From assembly GCF_001641265.1 (NCBI RefSeq), contig NW_020167571.1:1-37714 (forward strand): DNA of 37,714 bases, in the 5' to 3' direction. This document shows positions 1 to 10,463 of this stretch, piece by piece; the stretch's first letter is position 1; each line of letters starts with the position of its first letter. The DNA comes from Pseudogymnoascus destructans. Taxonomy: Eukaryota; Ascomycota; Leotiomycetes; Thelebolales; Thelebolaceae. The position numbers and the translations under genes are program-made. The notes under the pieces were generated by a model. It was not told where the DNA came from and made no database searches. It worked only from the letters and a program-made list of their open reading frames with translations.

Positions 1-58
1 TTTTTTTTTTTAAGATATAAAAAAAAAATCCTAAAATTTTTATAAGGCCAATTAATAA

Positions 59-129
59 GCCTGGTTAGCATAAAAGTAATGTAGCTGTTTTGTAACCAGC
101 TGAAGCAAGTGCGATACTTGCACTGGGCT
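59..129 (+). tRNA. trnT: tRNA-Thr (TGT)
   Basis: Full cloverleaf. The acceptor GCCTGGT pairs with ACTGGGC using two G-T wobbles. The D stem is GCAT/ATGT, the anticodon loop TTTGTAA gives TGT, and the T arm is GCAAG-TGCGATA-CTTGC. The top anticodon-stem pair is a T-C mismatch. It is the first tRNA of the cluster just downstream of rnl. Confidence 0.92.
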
Positions 130-260
130 TGGTTTAACAAAAAAAAAGTTTTTTTAGTATTTCTATTAACATATATACCTTATACCGATAATAGGTAATG
201 AGTATAAAATGTATATACTTTCGGTTTTTATGTATTAAATTGATTATTTAAGTCATAAAA

Positions 261-333
261 GGCCTTATAGTCGAGGGGTTAAGACTTGATACTTTCACTG
301 TCATATTCGAGGGTTCGAGTCCCTCTAAGGTCA
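261..333 (+). tRNA. trnE: tRNA-Glu (TTC)
   Basis: Acceptor GGCCTTA pairs with TAAGGTC. The anticodon loop holds TTC and the T arm is GAGGG-TTCGAGT-CCCTC. The structure is complete and there is no mismatch beyond a wobble. Confidence 0.95.
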
Positions 334-461
334 ATGAATAATATCATTTTTATTTAATATTATGCAAATGTTACAATCTTATATTATAAATGTTATAGTG
401 CATAAGATATATATATATTAGTAGATGTATACATGGTATATATGGTTTAGACCGGTATTTA

Positions 462-534
462 AAGGTTATAGCTTAATTGGTAAAGCAAGCTGCTCATGAC
501 GGTTTAGATGAGTGTTCAAGTCACTTTGGCCTTA
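462..534 (+). tRNA. trnM: tRNA-Met (CAT), first of two
   Basis: Acceptor AAGGTTA pairs with TGGCCTT. The anticodon loop CTCATGA sits on AGCTG/CGGTT. From sequence alone it cannot be decided whether this or the copy at 1260 is the initiator. Confidence 0.93.
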
Positions 535-544
535 ATATTATATA

Positions 545-627
545 GTCCGAGTGCTGGAATTGGTAGACAGGGTAAACTTAAGCTTTACTGATATAATATC
601 GTGAACGTTCAAGTCGTTTTTCGGATA
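545..627 (+). tRNA. trnL: tRNA-Leu (TAA)
   Basis: Class II tRNA with a long variable arm. Acceptor GTCCGAG pairs with TTCGGAT. The anticodon stem GTAAA/TTTAC carries the loop CTTAAGC (anticodon TAA), and the T arm is GAACG-TTCAAGT-CGTTT. It reads the UUR leucine codons, which are the main leucine codons in these genes. Confidence 0.93.
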
Positions 628-710
628 GTATTTAACTAAATATATTATTTGGTTTATATAATATTTATATATAATATATTTAGAGGTTTATATTTTAAAC
701 TATCTATATA

Positions 711-782
711 GGGGACATAGTTTAATTGGTAAAACTGCGACTTTGCAAGTCGTTATCTCAGGTTCGAATCCTGATGTCTCCA
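711..782 (+). tRNA. trnA: tRNA-Ala (TGC)
   Basis: Acceptor GGGGACA pairs with TGTCTCC. The anticodon stem GCGAC/GTCGT carries the loop TTTGCAA (TGC), and the T arm has loop TTCGAAT. Confidence 0.95.
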
Positions 783-801
783 TAATTAAATCTAAATTTT
801 A

Positions 802-874
802 GCTCGAGAAGCTCAATTGGTAGGGCGAGGTCTTGAAGCGATCTAGGTTGTAAGTTCAACTCTTATCTCGAGCA
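802..874 (+). tRNA. trnF: tRNA-Phe (GAA)
   Basis: Acceptor GCTCGAG pairs perfectly with CTCGAGC. The anticodon stem AGGTC/GATCT carries the loop TTGAAGC, giving GAA. A TGA (Ser) reading of the same loop was dropped because it breaks the five-pair stem. Confidence 0.92.
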
Positions 875-905
875 TATTTCCTATATAGGTGTATTTAAAT
901 TAACA

Positions 906-989
906 AAGGTAGTGATGGAATTGGTAGACATGAATAGCTTAGGACTATTTGATTTTCTTATCTTACCCGTTCAAGTCGGGTTTACCTTA
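906..989 (+). tRNA. trnL: tRNA-Leu (TAG)
   Basis: Class II tRNA. Acceptor AAGGTAG pairs with TTACCTT. The anticodon stem AATAG/CTATT carries the loop CTTAGGA (TAG), followed by a long variable arm and the T arm ACCCG-TTCAAGT-CGGGT. It reads CUN codons. Confidence 0.94.
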
Positions 990-1063
990 TAAACTATGTA
1001 TAGTATATATATTTGGAGTAAAATAAAGCATAGATATATAAGTATACTCCAAATTTATATATC

Positions 1064-1136
1064 TATGCTGTAGACTAATAGGCAAGTCATAGGTTTTTGA
1101 TGCTTATTATTGGGTGTTCGAATCACTTCAGCATAA
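1064..1136 (+). tRNA. trnQ: tRNA-Gln (TTG)
   Basis: Acceptor TATGCTG pairs perfectly with CAGCATA. The anticodon stem TAGGT/GCTTA carries the loop TTTTGAT (TTG). Confidence 0.93.
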
Positions 1137-1155
1137 TAAAACCTAAAAGATAAAG

Positions 1156-1228
1156 GTGGGTATAGTTCAATCGGTAGAACGACTGTATGTGGCACAGTAT
1201 GTTCCCTGTTCAAGTCAGGGTACTGACC
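1156..1228 (+). tRNA. trnH: tRNA-His (GTG)
   Basis: The anticodon stem ACTGT/ACAGT carries the loop ATGTGGC (GTG). Acceptor GTGGGTA pairs with TACTGAC with one G-G mismatch. The base before it is G (1155) and the discriminator is C (1228). A G(-1)-C73 pair is the known histidine identity feature. Confidence 0.93.
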
Positions 1229-1259
1229 CTTTAAATTAAAAAAGATAAGATATAAGTCA

Positions 1260-1332
1260 GCCAGGATAGTTTAATTGGTTAGAACATTAATTTCATGCAT
1301 TAATAATGAGAATTCAAATTTCTCTCCCGGCT
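1260..1332 (+). tRNA. trnM: tRNA-Met (CAT), second of two
   Basis: The anticodon stem TTAAT/ATTAA carries the loop TTCATGC (CAT). The T arm is GAGAA-TTCAAAT-TTCTC. Acceptor GCCAGGA pairs with TCCCGGC with one A-C mismatch. It ends one base before the nad2 start codon, so tRNA excision would release the nad2 5' end (known tRNA punctuation in mitochondria; inferred here). Confidence 0.92.
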
Positions 1333-1333
1333 C

Positions 1334-3006
1334 ATGTTAATTCTTTCACTTATTTCATTATTAATGTCGAATGCCGTTTCATTGAGACGAGACAAATCTA
1401 TTCTATATAGCAGAATAACTATAATAATTTTATTATTATCTAGTTATCTTACTTTAGATAGTTTATATTTAACAAACTTAGATACGGGGATAGGTTTATA
1501 CGGGGGTTTATTTAGTGCTACAAGCATAACTCATACATTTCAGTTATTTATCTTTTTAGTTAGTGCTGCTATATTACAATTAACAAGTTTTTATCCTAGA
1601 AAAGTCTTTTTTAAAAAACTCTTCTAAGTTATTATCTTATAATACAATTAACTTTAAATCTAAAATTTTAAATAAAATGGGAGAAACAATTTAAAATAAT
1701 TGAATACCCTTTAATTATATTGTTTATTATAACAGGTGCTGTTTTTTTAGTTTCAACAAGTGATTTAGTGTCTATTTTTTTAAGTATAGAGTTACAAAGT
1801 TATGGGTTATATTTATTAAGTACTATATATAGAAATTCTGAACAAGCAACTAGTGGAGGTCTTACTTATTTTTTATTAGGTGGATTAGCTTCTTGTTTTA
1901 TATTATTAGGTTCGGCCCTTTTATATGCTAACTCTGGTACTACTAGTCTTGATGGTATATATGTTATTGCTAGTATAAGCGATTTTAGGTTGTGATATAA
2001 GCAATAATACTCAATCTTGATATAAACCTGATTATATAAATATGTCTTTACTTATATTATGTGTAGGATTTTTATTTAAAATAAGTGCTGCACCTTTTCA
2101 TTTTTGATCACCTGATGTTTATGATGCTGTGCCTACTGTAGTTACTACATTTATTGCTATAAATAGCAAAAATATCTATATTTATATTCTTTTTAGAATT
2201 AGTGCACTATATAGTAATTCCTTATTTATAAATAATTTTAGCTGAACTACTAGCTTATTAGTCAGTTCTTTACTATCATTAATAATAGGTTCAGTATTAG
2301 GTTTAACACAATTTAGAATAAAAAGATTGTTTGCCTATAGTACTATAAGTCATGTAGGATTTTATTATTAGCTTTAAGTATTAACAGCATAGAGTCATTC
2401 AAGCTTTCATTTTTTATTTAATGCATACTCTTTAAGTAATTTAAATGCATTCATGTTGTTATTAGCAATGGATATTCATTGTATTGCTATAGTAATGAGA
2501 ATAAAAAATATAGTTTTTTATTAGATAAGAATAATCACCTATACAATTAATTAGTCAAATGAAGGTTTCTTTTATATAATCCTATGTTAGCTTTAAGTTT
2601 AGCTATTACTTTATTTTCTTTTGCAGGTATACTCCTCTTATAGGATTTTTTGCAAACAGATGGTATTAGCGCAGCTTTAGATAGTGGATATGTTTTCATA
2701 ACACTTGTTGCAATATTAACTAGTGTAATAAGTGCAGTATTATCTAAACATTGTAAAAAGAATTTCTTCGATAAACCTGAATATAAAGTAAATCCTTATA
2801 TTTCAGATGTTGACATGTATGCGACTATAACCAAAAAGAATGGAATAGTTCAAAAATTAAGCTTTAAATATGATAGCATAATACTATCAAGCCATTTAAC
2901 TATAACAATAAGTATTTTAACTTTAATAATCTTATTATTTATTTTTATGCCTCAAGAATCATTAAGTATGTCAAATATATTAGCTTTAATATTATTTAAC
3001 TCATAA
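1334..3006 (+). CDS. nad2: NADH dehydrogenase subunit 2, copy 1 (frameshifted)
   Basis: Same gene as 30147-31825, described there. The frame opens with MLILSLISLLMSNAVSLRRD and is intact to about 1610, where an extra A in the lysine run (near 1613) breaks it. Further indels relative to copy 2 follow near 1695, 1990, 2165, 2210, 2365, 2395 and 2640, so only pieces (1334-1627, about 1720-1995, about 2650-3006) read in frame. The final piece, with a TKKNGIV stretch, is correct here but broken in copy 2. The two copies together give one uninterrupted frame, so this is judged a real gene with sequencing errors, not a pseudogene. Confidence 0.9.
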
Positions 3007-3423
3007 TGTCTAGTATTACTTTTTTTTTTGTATTTATACCATTATTAGCTATCATTTTATTAGCTGTAAATTTAATATTCGCTCCTCATAATCCTTACGA
3101 TGAAAAGGATAGTGCATTTGAATGTGGTTTTCATTCTTTTTAGGACAAAATAGAACACAATTTAGTATTTCTTTTTTTATATTTGCCCTTTGTTTTTATT
3201 ATTTGATTTAGAAATACTTTTAGTTTATCCTTATGTAGTTAGTGCATATGCTAACGGTGTATATGGTTTAACTATAATGCTTGTATTCTTTTTAGCCTTA
3301 ACGCTAGGTTTTGCGTTCGAATTAGGTAAAAATGCCTTAAAAATAGAAAGTAGACAAACTTACACTTTACATAGTAATTACATTAAAATTAATAAATAGT
3401 AGGTAAGCCTGCAAAAGTTTAAA
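3006..3423 (+). CDS. nad3: NADH dehydrogenase subunit 3, copy 1 (frameshifted)
   Basis: Same gene as the intact copy at 31825-32244. The start ATG shares its A with the nad2 stop (TAATG at 3004-3008). The frame reads normally to about 3140, where one T is missing in the TTTTT run before aggacaaaat. Another base is lost near 3188 and an A near 3397, so the end is displaced; the copy 2 stop corresponds to about 3421-3423. Highly conserved stretches such as DEKDSAFECGF are readable. Confidence 0.9.
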
Positions 3424-3504
3424 TTTGTTTTTTTTTGTATTAGATATATTCGGGTAGGGTATATTTCATCTTTTCTGTCTGCTTTATTTAATTTTGTCTA
3501 GTAT

Positions 3505-4977
3505 ATGTTATTATCTCTTTTATTAGTAATACCTTTAATAGGTATATTTATAATATCCACTTGCATGTCTTATGATACCTCTGCCTTAAATAATAAACGT
3601 ATAAAAACAACAGGTTTATAACATCCATTGTTAATTTATTATGTTCATTCTTAATATTCATACTTTTTGATTTTAGTGTTAATCAATTTCAATTTGTACA
3701 AGAGTATCATGAAGTTAGTTCATATGATTTTTATTTAGGTGTTGATGGGCTATCTATATATTTTGTGCTATTGACTACTATTATAGTACCTATAGCACTA
3801 CTTTCTAACTGGAAATCTATAAAGAAAATATAAGATCTTATGTTATTATTATATTACTATTAGAAAGCTTATTATTAGCTGTATTTTTAGTATTAGATAT
3901 ATTATTATTTTATGTGTTTTTTGAAAGTATATTGCCCCTTTATTTTTATTAATTGGTTTATTTGGATCAAGTAATAAAGTAAGAGCAAGTTTTTATTTAT
4001 TTTTATATACATTATTTGGGTCATTATTCTTATTATTATCGATACTTACGATGTCATCTATAATGGGAACAACAGATTTTGATGCTTTATATAAAACTAA
4101 TTTTAATTACTCTACACAATTATTCTTATTTTATGGTATATTTATAGCATTTGCTATTAAAACTCCTACTATTTTTTTAAACACATGGTTATTAAAGCTC
4201 ACGTTGAATCACCTTTAGGTGGTAGTATCCTATTAGCAGGTATTGTGTTAAAATTAAGTTTATATGGTATATTTAGACTTATATTACCTTTATTACCTAA
4301 AGCTTCTTTAGATTATACATATATAGTATATCTTATAGGGTAATCACTATAATATATGCTAGTTTTAGTACGTTAAGAACAATAGATATTAAAGAACTAA
4401 TTGCTTATAGTTCTGTTTCACATGCTGCAGTATATTTAATAGGTGTGTTTAGTAATACAATACAAGGTATAGAAGGAGGTATAGTTTTAGGTTTAGCTCA
4501 TGGTTTTGTATCTAGTGGTTTATTTATATGTGTAGGTGGTGTATTATATGACAGATCTGGGACAAGATTGATACCATTTTATAGAGGTATAGCTCAAATT
4601 ATGCTATATTTTCTATATTATTCTTTATATTATGTTTAGCTAATTGTGGTGTTCCTCTTACTTTAAATTTTGTTGGGGAATTTATGTCTTTATATGGTGT
4701 ATTTGAAAAATTACCATTATTAGGTGTAATGGCTAGTTCTTCTGTTGTCTTTTCAGCTGCTTACACTATTTTTATGTTTAATAGAATAGCTTTTGGAGGA
4801 GCCTTCTTTTTAACTTTAAAAAACCAATATAGTTTAGTAGATTTAAATGTACGAGAATTTTTCATGCTATTTAGTCTAGTTCTTCTTACAGTAGTCTTAG
4901 GTATATATCCTGCTCCAATTTTAGACGGATTACATTATTCAGTGTCAACATTAATATATAGCTTTTTTCGCCCCTAA
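3505..4977 (+). CDS. nad4: NADH dehydrogenase subunit 4, copy 1 (frameshifted)
   Basis: Same gene as 32326-33801, described there. Start ATG and stop TAA are both present. One-base losses relative to copy 2 occur near 3619, 3827, 4197, 4340 and 4604. This copy is correct at 4165-4171, where seven T keep the codons for PTIFLNTWLLKAH in frame, and in GGAFFLTLK near 4805; copy 2 lacks a base at both places. A four-C run at 3935-3938 breaks the frame in both copies. Confidence 0.9.
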
Positions 4978-4978
4978 T

Positions 4979-6161
4979 ATGTTATTTTTATTTTTTTATA
5001 TATTACTTTTAATATGGATTATTACAATAATTTACATTTGCAAATCTAGTTTTTTATTAATGATACAAAGAATTCAGATGTTTTATTTTTGTAGAATCGC
5101 TATGCTACCAACTAAGACTATATACATAATAGTATGGTTAATTATAACATTAATTAACAACATATGGGGTAATTTTGATATAGTAGATTACTTAGGAATT
5201 GAAACACGTGAATTAAAACAAACATTTTTAGACTGTGTCTTTTCAGTAAGATCAACAGACAACGAATCTGTGGGTAGTAATACTGATAGTAATAGTGATA
5301 CTGATAGTAGTACTGAGAATAACAGAAGAGCAGCGGAAGAGGAAAAGGAAGAGAGAGAGGAAGAGAAACAAGTCTCGGAAGACGATAGTGACTATGTGTA
5401 TTCTGAATCTGATTCTGAACCTGATACTAGTACTGAGAGTGAGAAAGAAAGTACGAGAAGGGAACTAGAGAAGGAAGTCTTAGCGTGAAACGCTCAGCTT
5501 GCGTCTATTGTTCGTGAGACTTATGAGGATGAAGAAGTAGATGTTTACGATAAAGCCCTTGCTAAAAGTAAGGCTGCTCTTTGTAAGGATTATTCTGAAA
5601 TATTTGATCATATAGAGGCAACTGAGGATGATCCAAGTAAACGTAGTAAATACTTGAATTATGATGCTAGATTACTTAAGAAGGAATTGGATGATTTGCC
5701 TGATGTAGTGACGGATCTTCTTATAGATTTAGAAACTGGAAATGCACAGTCTGCAAAAGGTCCTATCGGTCCTCCTGGTACTCCTGCTACAGAAGATGTT
5801 CCAAGAAATATTACTCGTTCTCTGGATAGTATTACTGCTAAGCTAGAGAATATTGCTGCAACAAGGTCTGCTGCTCCTGTAGATGATATTGCTGCACTGC
5901 AGAAGAGTCTCCTGCAGAAGAGTCTGCTGCTTCTGCAGAAGAGTCTGCTGCTCCTAGCGATGTTCTTTCAAGAGGGAATTGAAGACCATGGACTCCACCT
6001 ATAAATGAAAGTCCTATAGGTGATACTGCTGCTCCTTCTGTAGATGATCTTGTAAGTAACAAGAGAAAATTTGATTCGGACTCGTCAGATTCTTCTCCAG
6101 ACAAAGGTAACAAATAGTCAAGACTGGTTCAGAATCTGAACCCAAGGGTGACGCTTCTTAA
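4979..6161 (+). CDS. Unrecognised acidic membrane-anchored protein, copy 1
   Basis: The ATG lies one base after the nad4 stop. In code 4 the frame runs from 4979 through a TGA-Trp at 5486 to about 5895, where one C is missing relative to copy 2 (before tgcagaagag). It ends at TAG 6115-6117, or at TAA 6159-6161 if one A is restored in the run before that TAG. The N-terminus has two hydrophobic segments (about residues 2-22 and 47-63). An acidic Ser/Asp/Glu-rich stretch follows (about 90-165), then a charged part, a collagen-like GPIGPPGTPA motif (about 260) and AEES repeats (about 305-325). No family is recognised. Codon choice is richer in G-ending codons than in nad4 or cox2. Confidence 0.75.
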
Positions 6162-6295
6162 TTTTTATATTTACTTTTTTTTTTCTTTTTATTTAATTCT
6201 AATCTGTTTTTCCTTTTATATACCTATTACTTTTACTATTAATACTTATACAATATTATATTATGGATACAAGCAAAAAAAGATAATAAGAACAA

Positions 6296-7050
6296 ATGAT
6301 TTATTATATTAAAAATAGCTTTTTTAATTATTGTGACGCACCTAGTCCTTGAGGTTTATACTTCCAAGATACTGCTACTCCACAAATGGAAGGATTAGTA
6401 GAATTACATGATAATATTATGTTTATTTAGTTATAGTATTATTCGCTGTAGGGTGAATAATGTTGTCTGTAATTAGAACTTATATTCATGAAAAATCCCC
6501 TATATCACACAAATACCTAAATCATGGTACATTAATAGAATTAATATGAACTATTACTCCTGCTTTAATACTGATACTTATAGCTTTCCCTTCTTTTAAA
6601 TTATTATATTTAATGGATGAAGTAAGTGATCCAGCTATGTCTGTATTAGCAGAAGGTCACCAATGATACTGAAGTTACCAGTACCCTGATTTTTTAACAG
6701 ATGACGGGGACTTTATAGAATTCGATTCATATTTAGTACCAGAATCTGACTTAGCTGAAGGAGGTTTAAGAATGTTAGAAGTGGATAATAGAGTTATACT
6801 TCCAGAATTAACACATGTTAGATTTATTGTTACAGCTGCTGATGTTATACATTCTTTTGCTTGCCCGGCTTTAGGTATTAAATGTGATGCATATCCAGGT
6901 AGATTAAATCAAGTATCTGTACTTATAAATAGAGAAGGTACATTCTACGGACAATGTTCAGAAATATGTGGAATTTTACATAGCTCTATGCCTATAGTTA
7001 TAGAATCAGTTAGCATAGAAAAATTCTTATCTTGATTAGAAGATCAATAA
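6296..7050 (+). CDS. cox2: Cytochrome c oxidase subunit 2, copy 1 (one frameshift)
   Basis: Same gene as 35126-35880. One T is missing near 6422 in the MFYLVIV stretch. This copy is correct at SHKYLNHG (about 6507-6530), where copy 2 has lost a base. From 6772 on both copies agree and show the copper A site. Restoring the one base gives 251 residues, a normal fungal length. Confidence 0.93.
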
Positions 7051-7197
7051 TTATTAATACATATAATATTAATTATCTTTTGCTAATCTTATATTAGTAA
7101 TTGATAAAAGTTAATAAAGGTTAATTTATTATATTATATGGCTATCTTTTGATAAATACACATATTATTTATATAGTATGTGTATAAGCGGCTATAA

Positions 7198-7256
7198 GTT
7201 AATGGTAAACCGACGTCTTCCAACGTTTTATGTCGATTCGACTTCGGCTAGCCGCA
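7198..7256 (+). tRNA. trnG: tRNA-Gly (TCC), copy 1 with missing bases
   Basis: Acceptor GCGGCTA/TAGCCGC and the TCC loop are present, but several bases are missing relative to 36019-36090 and 22833-22903: two in the D-arm region, one in the C run after taaa, and one A in the anticodon loop. The shortfalls fit this end's sequencing error rate better than real decay. Confidence 0.85.
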
Positions 7257-7457
7257 AAATAAACCAGAGATTACACTGGTTATAATCTGTTTTTAAATAA
7301 TATACCTTCCTATTTCTTATGATAAAGTGTATCAAATCAAAGAATAGAGTCTTAGATTTCTAATCTGTCTATTTTACGATCGGTTACTTCCCATTTTACT
7401 TCTTATAATGAAAGTATAATTAATTACAATAATATTGTTACTAAAAACAACAATAGT

Positions 7458-10428
7458 ATATTAAAATCTAGCATATCACTTTGAACAGAGAGATGATTTT
7501 TATCATCTAATGCTAAAGATATTGGAACATTATATTTAATATTCGCTTTATTTCAGGATTATTAGGTACAGCTTTTTCAGTCTTAATTAGATTAGAATTA
7601 AGTGGACCTGGTGTTCAATATATAGCAGATAATCAATTATATAACAGTATAATAACAGCACACGCCATCCTTATGATTTTCTTCATGGTCAAAAATAATG
7701 CAAATATGTTAAATGAAAATTAAATCTATCCCCAATCTTGCTTTATCATAGATACAGCACGATCAAGATTGCTGAAGATTATGATATAAAAGTGGGTAAC
7801 GATAATAACAATAAAGATAATAAAGATTTCAAATCTAAAATAAATATGTTAAAATATTAGTAGAAGACCCTTATAATAACAGAGATATAATCCTTAAAGT
7901 AACTAAAAAACAAAAGGTGTTTATGTATGGGAAACTCTAGATCTAAAAAATATTTATGTAGGTCATTCTATTAACTTGTACAACCGTATAAGTTCTTATT
8001 TTATGCCTTCAATACTTAAAACTAAAGCGGGGAGAGTTCTCAGATACTTAAACAAACACGGTTTTAGTAATATAAGATTGACTATATATATTTTGGACGT
8101 TGAATCTACTTTAGATCAAGTAGTAGCCTTAGAACAAGAATTTATTGATACTTTGAACCCTATCTTAACGTAGATTTAGTTGCTGCTAGTCCTGGTTATC
8201 ATGAACCAGTGTCTGAGGAGATACGTAATAAACTACGTAAGAGAGAGGTACTCCTATCTACATATATGATTCAAAAACCCTAAATCTATTATATATATTT
8301 GAGTCAAAACAACATATGTATAGTTCAATAATATTCATCATAAAACTTTAAATGATTGTTTAGACTTAGGTACTTTATATCTAGATCACTTCTTTTTATC
8401 AGGTGATTTACTTGAAATTGAATATATTAACCAACTAACTTTAGAGGAAATAAAACTTTAGTTGTAAATAACGGATTTATATAAAATTAAACATCCAGCA
8501 GCTAAAGCTATACTTGCAGAGTTTAAATACGATGCAAGTAAAAACTTAGAGTTTTATTCGTTAATAGTTTGGCCAATCATCTTAAAGGCGATCGTCAAGT
8601 GATAGAGATTACTTAAAAGGAATTAAGTCTGGTTATTATAGAGGTAAATGAAGATTTACTTATCAAAATTTGGACATTTAACATAAAAATTTATAGTATT
8701 CTATAAAAAAAAAGGCATGGCCGGGTAAGGCAGAAATGCTTTACTTTCTTTTCGCTATATGCTGGAATACCTTTAGAGCTCTTAGAACTAGTAATACAGA
8801 CTTCTTTTTGAAAAGCGGTATAATACAGTTACATTTTAAGAGATTAGGCAATCAGCAGGAAACCAATCTAGAGGGGCTTTTTAAGCATTAAACACCTTTA
8901 AGTAGTAGGATCCTCAGAGACTACACGCGAAATACCTTATTAAATATTATATTTAAAGGTAAAGATATAGTCCGGCCGTTAATGAAAATTAGCGGGTTAA
9001 AATCGTATGCCAGCTATGATAGGAGGATTTGGTAATTTTTATTGCCACTTTTAGTAGGGGTCCTGATATGGCATTCCCTAGATTAAATAATATAAGTTTC
9101 TGATTATTACCACCTAGTTTAATATTATTCCTTTTTGCTAGCGGTATAGAAACGGAGCAGGTACAGGTTGAACACTGTATCCACCATTAAGTGGTATACA
9201 AAGTCACAGTGGACTAGTGTTGATTTAGCTATATTTGCTTTACACTTATCTGGTATAAGTAGTTTATTAGGTGCAATTAACTTTATAACTACTATATTAA
9301 ATATGAGAAGTCCAGGTATAAGATTACATAAATTAGCTTTATTTGGATGAGCTGTAGTTGTTACAGCTGTATTATTATTATTATCATTACCTGTTCTTGC
9401 CGGTGCAATTACAATGGTTTTAACTGATAGAAATTTTAATACATCATTTTTTGAAGCTGCTGGTGGTGGTGATCCTATACTATACAACATCTTTTCTGAT
9501 TCTTCGGTCACCCTGAGTTTATATATTAATTATACTGGTTTTGGTGTTGTTAGTACTACTATATCTGCTAGCTCTAACAAGAGTGTATTTGGGTATTTAG
9601 GTATGGTATATGCGATGATGTCTATTGGAGTTTTAGGTTTTGTTGTTTGAAGTCACCACATGTATACTGTAGGATTAGACGTTGATACTAGAGCTACTTT
9701 ACAGCTGCTACATTAATTATTGCTGTTCCAACTGGTATTAAAATATTTAGTTGATTAGCTACATGTTACGGAGGATCTTTACAATTAACACTTCAATGTT
9801 ATTTGCTTTAGGTTTCGTATTTATGTTTACAATAGGTGGATTAAGTGGAGTTGTTTAGCTAATGCTTCTCTTGATATCGCTTTCCATGACACTTACTATG
9901 TTGTAGCTCATTTCCATTATGTTTTAAGTATGGGTGCTGTATTTGCATTATTTAGTGCTTGATACTTCTGAATACCTAAAATACTAGGATTAGATTACAG
10001 CCAATTTTTAGGTAAAGTACACTTCTGAATTATGTTTATTGGTGTTAATGTTACATTCTTCCCTCAACATTTCTTAGGTTTACAAGGTATGCTAGAAGAA
10101 TTGGTGATTACCCTGATGCTTTCGCAGGTTGAAATTTAATAAGTAGTTTTGGGTCTATATAAGTGTAGTAGCTACTTGACTTTTCTTATACATTATATAT
10201 ATACAATTAGTTGAAGGAAAAGCTACAAGCAGATATCCTTGATTAACACTCAATTCTATAGCGATTCTTTACAAACATTATTAATAGAAGTTATAATAGT
10301 TTAGAGTGAGCATTAACTAGCCACCTAAACCTCATGCATTTGTGTCATTACCTTTACAAGTAAAATATCTAATCCTATACATAGATACTATTCAGGTATC
10401 TCTTCAGGTATTTGCTTCAGATGGTTAG
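7458..10428 (+). CDS. cox1: Cytochrome c oxidase subunit 1, intron-split, with many frameshifts
   Basis: Catalytic subunit of complex IV, binding haem a, haem a3 and copper B in the inner membrane. Exon 1 is about 7458-7689 and exon 2 is 9006-10428. Family landmarks: SISLWTERW at the start, MPAMIGGFGNF at the exon 2 start, HHMYT (copper B histidines, about 9655) and AHFHYVLSMGA (haem ligands, about 9908). At least ten one-base losses break exon 2, for example near 9040, 9060, 9150, 9210, 9485, 9517, 9535, 9697, 9790 and 9860. Three close together (9484-9537) cancel, so a stretch that should carry the HPEVY histidine reads as unrelated residues. There is no clear ATG: the open frame has ATA at 7458, and an ATG at 7408 would fit if one A were missing. 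The conserved protein ends at LPLQ (10359); in the frame as read a TAG follows at 10426, while one extra base near 10360 would carry it to TAA 10482-10484. Confidence 0.93.
7690..8681 (+). CDS. Intron-encoded GIY-YIG homing endonuclease, copy 1 (frameshifted)
   Basis: Same ORF as 36525-37531, described there. It is broken by many one-base losses (for example near 7721, 7839, 7908, 8024, 8163, 8235, 8265, 8300, 8455 and 8470). The longest clean piece is about 7976-8173. Stop TAA is at 8679-8681. Because copy 2 reads much further, the breaks here are taken as sequencing error. Confidence 0.85.
7690..9005 (+). mobile_element. Group I intron in cox1 (probably subgroup IB)
   Basis: The intron lies between codons for FFMV and MPAMIGG. 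The 5' exon ends in T (7689) and the intron ends in G (9005), as group I introns require. Core elements are near the 3' end: a Q-like aatcagcaggaaacc at 8850, the R element with tcagagactacacgcg near 8913, and the S element aagatatagtcc near 8962. The 5' two thirds carries a GIY-YIG endonuclease ORF that continues in frame from exon 1. Subgroup IB is suggested by the R element and is not proven. A partial second copy starts at 36525. Confidence 0.9.
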
Positions 10429-10463
10429 TTATAATTTGTTTAACTAAGCTAATTAATATTTAT

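Larger units (their letters stand above)
1..8862. repeat. Terminal redundancy, copy 1 (same DNA as 28813-37714)
   Basis: Base 1 (a T run followed by aagatat) matches 28813, and the match continues with only small indels to 8862, which matches 37714. Gene content and order are the same in both: ten tRNAs, nad2, nad3, nad4, an ORF, cox2, trnG and the start of cox1 with its intron. This is what a linear contig looks like when it runs past one turn of a circular molecule. Copy 1 is about 40 bases shorter and carries more frameshifts. A real 8.9 kb duplication is possible but unlikely, because the match runs exactly to both window ends. Confidence 0.96.

Noticed and set aside
1334..4977. nad2, nad3 and nad4 in copy 1 as pseudogenes from an ancient duplication
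   Set aside because: The copies differ almost only by one-base indels and hardly by substitutions, and breaks are mixed between copies. Real decay would leave many substitutions.
9125..9511. 128-codon - strand open frame opposite cox1
   Set aside because: It lies entirely on cox1 exon 2 coding DNA and shows no recognisable motif; a shadow frame.
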